From the NCBI GenBank assembly GCA_934133175.1, contig CAKPAX010000022.1, positions 1 through 27,978 of the forward strand: a stretch of DNA of 27,978 nucleotides. Reading direction: 5' to 3'. The notes under the pieces were generated by a model. It did no database searches. It saw nothing but the letters and a program-made list of their open reading frames with translations, and was not told the DNA's origin. Positions 23,438 through 27,978 of this stretch are shown here, one piece after another (the first letter of the stretch is position 1; each line of letters begins with the position of its first letter). The stretch is from an uncultured Clostridia bacterium. GTDB lineage: Bacteria > Bacillota > Clostridia > TANB77 > CAG-508. Made by a program: the position numbers and the translations under genes.

Positions 23438-24007
23438 ATGAGAAAGTTTAGAAAGATAAATAAAGGATTTATACTTACAGTAATTGTAGTTGGCATATTA
23501 GTAATATATTTAGTTCAATTAGAAATTCAAAGAAATAAAGAAAAACCAGAAATACAAAAAATGTGTGAAAGCTACATAGATTATGTGAATAAATATAATA
23601 ATAGTACAAATTCAAATACTAATTATGATGATTTAGAAAAAACTATAAAATCAGAACTTAATGATTATATTATAAATAATGAATATGCTAAAACTAGTGA
23701 AGCTCAAAGCATTGTTTCATATTCTGAATTATGTTCAGATAATAAAGTTCAAATTAAATCAAGAAATGTAAATAAAGTAAAAAAATATGTTTTTGATGGG
23801 AATCAAGTAGCTGTTACATTAAAGACTACTTTAGAAATAGAAAAAACTAATACTGATGGATCAATAGATAAAACTTCTAATGATTTTGAAGACATAATAA
23901 CTTTAATGAAAGAAAATGGTAAATGGAAAATTTGCAATTCGGAATTGACTTATCCAAATGAAATTTCATCAAGTGTGGATTATATTCAAGAAGATTTTAT
24001 ATATTAA
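23438..24007 (+). CDS. Membrane-anchored protein of unknown function
   Basis: The 189-residue product has a basic N-terminus (MRKFRKINK) and one hydrophobic segment (~11-27, GFILTVIVVGILVIYLV). There is no lipobox. The remainder is polar and probably outside the cell, rich in Asn, Lys, Ser and Glu. The outer part ends with a strand-rich segment (QVAVTLKTTLEIEKT, DIITLMKENGKWKICNSELTYP) that resembles small NTF2-like or DUF4878-type extracellular domains. AGGAGGGG precedes the ATG. It lies 13 bases ahead of the ABC ATPase, so it may be an accessory of that exporter; no direct evidence. Confidence 0.6.
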   Translation: MRKFRKINKGFILTVIVVGILVIYLVQLEIQRNKEKPEIQKMCESYIDYVNKYNNSTNSNTNYDDLEKTIKSELNDYIINNEYAKTSEAQSIVSYSELCSDNKVQIKSRNVNKVKKYVFDGNQVAVTLKTTLEIEKTNTDGSIDKTSNDFEDIITLMKENGKWKICNSELTYPNEISSSVDYIQEDFIY

Positions 24008-24020
24008 TTAGGAGGATAAA

Positions 24021-24953
24021 ATGAAAGATTCAGTATTAGAAATAAAAAATGTTAGTAAATATTTTGGAAGAAAAAAAGTATTAGATAATATTTCTTTAGA
24101 TGTCAAATCTGGTGAAATTTATGGATTTTTAGGCCCAAATGGTGCTGGTAAAACAACAACTATAAAAATGATTTTAGGACTTTTATATATAGATGAAGGT
24201 GAAATAAAAATAAATGGTTATAGTGTAAAAAAAGAATTTGAAAAAGCTATGACTTATATAGGAGGAATTGTTGAAAATCCTGATTTATATGGATATATGT
24301 CTGGATTAGATAACTTGAAATTATATGCTAGAATTAGAAATGTAGATAAAAATAGGATTGACGAAGTTGTAAAATTAGTAAATTTAGAAAAAAGAATAAA
24401 TGAAAAGGTGTCTAAATACTCTTTAGGAATGAAACAAAGATTAGGATTAGCTTTAACTCTTTTACATTCTCCAAGAGTATTGATATTAGATGAGCCAACA
24501 AATGGACTAGATCCTGCTGGTATTAAAGACTTAAGAAATATACTAAAAAATATTGCTATAAATGATAATGTTGCTGTATTTATATCTTCACATTTATTAA
24601 GTGAAATGGAACTTATGTGTGATAAAGTAGCGGTTATAGAAAATGGAAAACTAATAAAAGTAGAAAATTTAAAAAAAGATGAAAATGAAGTTACTACTTA
24701 TATAGCAGATTATGTATTAGAAACAGCAGATATAGAAGAAACAATGCAAATACTACAAAAAGAATCAATTGAATTAAAAAGACAAAAAGAAGACAATAAA
24801 GTATTATTGTTAAAAATAGATAAAGAGAAAGTTCCATTTATAATCAAAACATTAGTTGATAATAATGTAAAAATATATCAAATAGCAGAAAAATCACAAT
24901 CATTGGAAGATGTGTTTTTTGGCGTAACAGAAGGAGGAAATAATAATGAGTAA
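24021..24953 (+). CDS. ABC transporter ATP-binding protein
   Basis: This is the nucleotide-binding subunit of an ABC-2-type exporter. The 310-residue product has Walker A GPNGAGKTT (38-46), the Q-loop region, signature YSLGMKQRL, Walker B VLILDEPTNGLDP with the D-loop, and the switch His in ISSHLLSEMELMCD. It then has the C-terminal extension typical of bacitracin/antimicrobial-peptide or sodium exporters (CcmA/NatA-like). AGGAGG lies six bases before the ATG. The last eight bases overlap the permease start, so the two are translationally coupled and form one transporter. Its substrate is not known. Confidence 0.93.
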   Translation: MKDSVLEIKNVSKYFGRKKVLDNISLDVKSGEIYGFLGPNGAGKTTTIKMILGLLYIDEGEIKINGYSVKKEFEKAMTYIGGIVENPDLYGYMSGLDNLKLYARIRNVDKNRIDEVVKLVNLEKRINEKVSKYSLGMKQRLGLALTLLHSPRVLILDEPTNGLDPAGIKDLRNILKNIAINDNVAVFISSHLLSEMELMCDKVAVIENGKLIKVENLKKDENEVTTYIADYVLETADIEETMQILQKESIELKRQKEDNKVLLLKIDKEKVPFIIKTLVDNNVKIYQIAEKSQSLEDVFFGVTEGGNNNE

Positions 24954-26412
24954 AGTTTTTTTGCTATTTATTAATGAGAATATAAAAGCTCTAAAAAGAA
25001 AATCAACAATAATTATTTTAATACTTTCAATTTTATCAATATTTGGTGCAGTTGGAATTACAAAGTTATTTGAATTTACTCAGAATTATGAAAGTGACAA
25101 TTATTCGTATGATTGGAAAGAGGAATTAAATCAAAGAATAAATAATGTGGAAAATGAAATTAAGATGAATTCTTCATATTCTGAAACGTCAATTGCAAAT
25201 ATGAAAGCAGAAATTGATGGTATGAAATTTGCAATAGAAAATGATATAGATTATTTAAATAAAACAAATTATTGGAAATCTTCTGTTGTTGAAAAAATAA
25301 TACAATTAAAAACAGATATGTATTTAAATAATGAGGAAACATCTGAAGAGGTAAATAAGTTAACTGATATTGTTAAACAAAATGATTTTAATAAATACAA
25401 TGATGAGCAACTAAAAGAATTAAAAGAAAAATTTGATGCTAAAGAAATAACAGAAGAAGAATATAATAATGAGAAGGAAATAATTGAAATAACTAAAAAA
25501 TATGATATTGGAAAGAATTTAGATGAACAGGATTGGAAACAAGAAATCTTACAAGATTTATTAAGAATAAAAAGAGCTAAAGTAACAAAAATTGATCAAT
25601 CAACTGGAAAAATGCTAGATTATAAAGGAATTCAAGAATTAGAAGAGAGTGAAAAAATTGATTTGTATAGATTAGAAAAAAATATACCTGTATCTATTAG
25701 TAGCAATACATCAGAAGTCAGTGACTATAGAAGCTTTTACAACAATATTTCTGGACAATTTGCAACATTTTTTGTTGCCTTATTAGTAATAATACTTGCA
25801 GGTAGTTCTATATCAGGAGAAATTTCGAAAGGAACAATTAAATTTTTAATAATGACTCCAAATAAAAGATGGAAGATACTACTTTCTAAAATATTAAGTA
25901 TTATTTGTATAATGCTTGTTTCAACAATCTTATTATCATTAATCAGTTACTTAATTGGAGGAATATTCTTTAAAGGAAATTCTAATCCATATTTATATGT
26001 TTCTAATGGAGAAGTAAAAGTATTAGAGGCTATTCCATATCAAATATTAAGTTATTTGAGTTATGATATTGATATAGTTGTATATGCAATATTTGCAATA
26101 ATGTTATCTGTGTTATCTAGAAATTCTGCATTTGCAATAGGGATAAGCATTGCTATGTATGCGGGAACAGGTACAATAATGTCAATTATAAATATGTTAG
26201 TAAAGGCTGATTGGATTAAATTTATACCATTTAATAATATGGGATTAACTGATAAAATATTTAAAAATACTATGATGTATTCAGATATACAAATGACAAG
26301 TGAGTTTTTAAATAATGTAAGTGTAACATTTTCACTTTGTGTGTTAGGTGTATGCTGTATATTAATGTTAGTTACTATGTTTGATAGCTTTAATAAAAGA
26401 GATATTACATAA
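24946..26412 (+). CDS. ABC-2 type permease with a large extracytoplasmic loop
   Basis: The 488-residue product is the membrane partner of the preceding ATPase. A first membrane segment (~20-41) is followed by a ~215-residue Lys/Glu/Asn-rich, coiled-coil-like region (~45-265), then five further segments from ~270 (FATFFVALLVIILAGSS; IICIMLVSTILLSLISYLIGG; VVYAIFAIMLSVL; AFAIGISIAMYAGTG; FSLCVLGVCCILMLV). A SGEISKGTIKFLIMTP motif after the second segment is the hallmark of ABC-2 permeases. The outer loop is larger than in minimal members. AAGGAGG lies in the end of the ATPase gene. Peptide or lipid export or self-protection is possible; nothing here picks one. Confidence 0.88.
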   Translation: MSKVFLLFINENIKALKRKSTIIILILSILSIFGAVGITKLFEFTQNYESDNYSYDWKEELNQRINNVENEIKMNSSYSETSIANMKAEIDGMKFAIENDIDYLNKTNYWKSSVVEKIIQLKTDMYLNNEETSEEVNKLTDIVKQNDFNKYNDEQLKELKEKFDAKEITEEEYNNEKEIIEITKKYDIGKNLDEQDWKQEILQDLLRIKRAKVTKIDQSTGKMLDYKGIQELEESEKIDLYRLEKNIPVSISSNTSEVSDYRSFYNNISGQFATFFVALLVIILAGSSISGEISKGTIKFLIMTPNKRWKILLSKILSIICIMLVSTILLSLISYLIGGIFFKGNSNPYLYVSNGEVKVLEAIPYQILSYLSYDIDIVVYAIFAIMLSVLSRNSAFAIGISIAMYAGTGTIMSIINMLVKADWIKFIPFNNMGLTDKIFKNTMMYSDIQMTSEFLNNVSVTFSLCVLGVCCILMLVTMFDSFNKRDIT

Positions 26413-26455
26413 TATTAAATTAATAAATGTTTATATTTTGAAAGGGGATAGAAAA

Positions 26456-27505
26456 ATGAAAATAAAAAAAGTATTATTAGTTTTATTATTATCAATAATT
26501 ATAGGAGTGTTTAATGTGCCAATAAAATCTATGGCAAGTTATAATCCTAATGTACCAGAATATTGTAGTGGAAATATTAAATATAAAATAAATGAAAAAA
26601 CAAATGAGGCAATTATAACTGGAACTAAAAATAAAAATGTAAAGAAAATAGTTATTCCAAGTAAAATAAAAGGATATAAAGTAACAGAAATATGATATTA
26701 TGCATTTGGTGATGATTACAAAAATCTTACTGATGTAACAATACCAAATACAGTTAAAAAGATAAATGGAGAAGCATTTTTTAATTGCAAAAAAATAAAA
26801 AATATAAAAATACCAAATAGTGTGCAATTAATAGGATATTATGCATTTTTCGGATGTAGTGGATTAGAAAAGATAGAGATACCAAACAGTGTAACAACTA
26901 TAGAGAATATGGCATTTGAATCTTGTTCTAATTTAAAAAGTGTAAAATTATCAGAAAATTTAAAAGCAATAGATGGATATGCATTTTATGGATGCAAAAA
27001 ATTAACAAGTGTAGAAGTTCCAAAAAAGGTTAAAGTAATAGGAGATGGAGCTTTTGGAGAGTGTAAAAAATTAAAACAAGTTAAAATACCAAGTTCAGTA
27101 AAAGAAATAGGTGTTGATGTATTTTATAAATGTAATAATAATTTATTATTGATTGTTCAAAATAAATCATATGCAAAGAAATATGCTAAAGATAATAAAA
27201 TAAATTATGAATCTAATATAACCAAAAATTTAAAAATTAGCTGGGTAAAACCAGGGAAAAAACAAGCAAAAATAAAATGGAATAAAATTTCTGGAGTTAC
27301 TGGATATGAAATATATATGTCTACTAGTAAAAATGGGAAATATAGCAAAATTAAAACAATAAAAAATGCTAAAACTGTAACATATACAAAAACAAACTTA
27401 AAAAAGAACAAAAAATATTATTTTAAAGTAAGAGCGTATAAAGTAATAAATGGACAAAAAATTTATGGGGATTTTAGTAAAGTTCAAAATGTAATTACAA
27501 AATAA
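26456..27505 (+). pseudogene. Secreted BspA-type leucine-rich-repeat/Fn3 protein, interrupted by one TGA
   Basis: From the ATG at 26456 (AAAGGGG upstream) the frame encodes a signal peptide (~1-26, KKVLLVLLLSIIIGVFNV, cut near SMA-S) and the first LRR_5-type repeat. It then hits TGA at 26693-26695. The same frame continues to 27505 with further repeats (IPNTVKKINGEAF; IPNSVQLIGYYAFFGCSGLEKI; IPNSVTTIENMAF; VKLSENLKAIDGYAFYG) and a C-terminal fibronectin type III domain (~from NLKISWVKPGKKQAKIKW to VQNVITK). At the equivalent place in the next repeat the codons read ATA GGA TAT TAT, against ATA TGA TAT TAT here, so a single G-to-T change of a glycine codon explains the break. The restored product is ~349 residues, a surface-exposed adhesin-like protein. 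The domain calls are secure. Whether the stop is real is not. Confidence 0.85.
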
Positions 27506-27507
27506 AG

Positions 27508-27857
27508 AAAGCTAAAGGTATAACATTAAGAGAATTAGTTCTTAAGTTTATATTTGAAGCGCCTGAAACATTATGGGCGGATGGCGAAGATAAAAATACA
27601 TATATTAGAAACTATAAACTTATTAAAGATAATAAACAGTTAAATGAGATTTCTAAAAAATGTCGACCGATGGTTTTAATGGTATTAGAATGTTTTACAA
27701 ATATGAAAGTTCTTACGAAAGAATCAAAAAATTAGGTAAAGATTGTGAATTAAAAAGTTTCATTAAGAAATACTCAATCGAATCAGTTAATTTATTTGAA
27801 ATGTGGTATGGCTTTCAAGCTGTTGGAACATATTACATTTATGTACCTAAAAACTAA
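27508..27857 (+). pseudogene. Frameshifted, N-truncated remnant of an unrecognised gene
   Basis: Frame 1 is open from 27481 and reads KAKGITLRELVLKFIFEA...NEISKK up to about 27660 without any ATG, GTG or TTG start. A second frame continues from 27660 to a TAA at 27857 (GFNGIRMFYKYES ... YGFQAVGTYYIYVPKN). Adding one A to the A6 run at 27655-27660 joins both into one protein, so one base was lost there. The codon use differs mildly from neighbours (TCG, ACC, CGA, ATC, TTC). I cannot name the family. The 65-residue segment from 27660 may be counted as a gene by software but has no ribosome site. It ends before a strong terminator. The lack of a start suggests a relic, possibly of a mobile gene. 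Confidence 0.55.
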
Positions 27858-27870
27858 ATAGTATTTCCGA

Positions 27871-27905
27871 CAATACAGAGAGAATTCTCTGTATTGTTTT
27901 GTTTT
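27871..27905 (+). terminator. Intrinsic terminator after the gene remnant
   Basis: CAATACAGAGA (27871-27881) pairs perfectly with TCTCTGTATTG (27886-27896) around GAAT, followed by TTTTGTTTT. Repeat copy 2 starts in this T-tract, as copy 1 does behind xerD. Confidence 0.88.
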
Positions 27906-27978
27906 ATATTATAGGAAAGTTCTCCGAACTTCCTATAATATAAATATATTGCACAGAAATTTGCTTTGCAAATTTCAC
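27902..27978 (+). repeat. Structured intergenic repeat, copy 2 (cut by the window edge)
   Basis: Identical to 16807-16883 at 76 of 77 bases, and like it directly behind a terminator T-tract. The single difference (G27956) extends the second hairpin to a perfect 9-bp GAAATTTGC/GCAAATTTC stem, a change that keeps or improves pairing. The match runs to the last base of the window, so the real element is longer. Confidence 0.85.

Noticed and set aside
26456..27505. Recoded TGA (Gly or Trp, alternative genetic code, or selenocysteine)
   Set aside because: No other gene here has an internal TGA, tryptophan uses TGG throughout, the gene markers are Clostridia-like rather than SR1/Gracilibacteria, and the context is a plain LRR repeat with GGA at the equivalent site.
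1..27978. CRISPR array, tRNA or rRNA genes
   Set aside because: I looked through all intergenic gaps and saw no regularly spaced repeats and no cloverleaf with a T-loop consensus.

Overview
The window is an AT-rich chromosomal segment from a low-GC, Gram-positive, endospore-lineage bacterium. An uncultured gut-type member of the Clostridia is the best guess. The evidence is the Firmicutes-type rimP-nusA-rnpM-ylxQ-infB-rbfA-nrnA-truB cluster, a spoIIM-xerD pair behind an EndoQ/YqxK-type gene, strong AGGAGG ribosome sites, TTG/GTG starts and intrinsic terminators. Coding density is high and nearly all genes are on the + strand; only tmcAL and a flavin-reductase-like gene are on the minus strand. 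I saw no tRNA, rRNA, CRISPR array, transposase or phage module.

Region 1 (1-661): the C-terminal end of a formylglycine-generating-enzyme/C-type-lectin-fold protein whose start lies left of the window. Its last ~135 bases differ sharply from everything else here. They are about 47% G+C against about 22% just upstream, with 20 of 44 codons ending in C, mostly forms reachable from AAC by changing adenines. This is the pattern of a variable region written by a diversity-generating retroelement (DGR). No reverse transcriptase or template repeat is visible, so the machinery would be left of the window or elsewhere in the genome.

Region 2 (662-8448): a 351-base intergenic stretch (terminator, 16-bp palindrome, sigma-A-type promoter, leader hairpin), then the translation/transcription operon. 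rimP carries a one-base frameshift. IF-2 has a long Lys/Glu- and Asn-rich N-terminal linker. A 15-bp-stem hairpin separates nrnA from truB.

Region 3 (8449-16755): glgP (glucan phosphorylase); convergent tmcAL (tRNA-Met ac4C synthesis); rnhA; an HD-fold-like protein that has lost its HD pair; an EndoQ-like PHP DNA-repair nuclease; spoIIM; xerD.

Region 4 (16756-19654): a terminator, a structured 77-base element repeated at the right end of the window (76/77 identical), an ECF sigma factor with an autoregulation-type promoter, its DUF4179 anti-sigma partner, and a convergent flavin reductase-like gene.

Region 5 (19655-26412): a closely spaced + strand run: Alg14/Alg13-like glycosyltransferase pair (pssD/pssE type), ruvB, queH, a NUDIX-like protein, an AIM24-family protein, a membrane-anchored unknown, and an ABC-2 exporter.

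Region 6 (26413-27978): a secreted BspA-type leucine-rich-repeat/Fn3 protein broken by one in-frame TGA, a frameshifted remnant of an unrecognised gene, a terminator, and the second copy of the structured repeat, cut by the window edge. Three single-base gene breaks in 28 kb could be real decay or assembly error, and two of them lie at or next to A6 runs.
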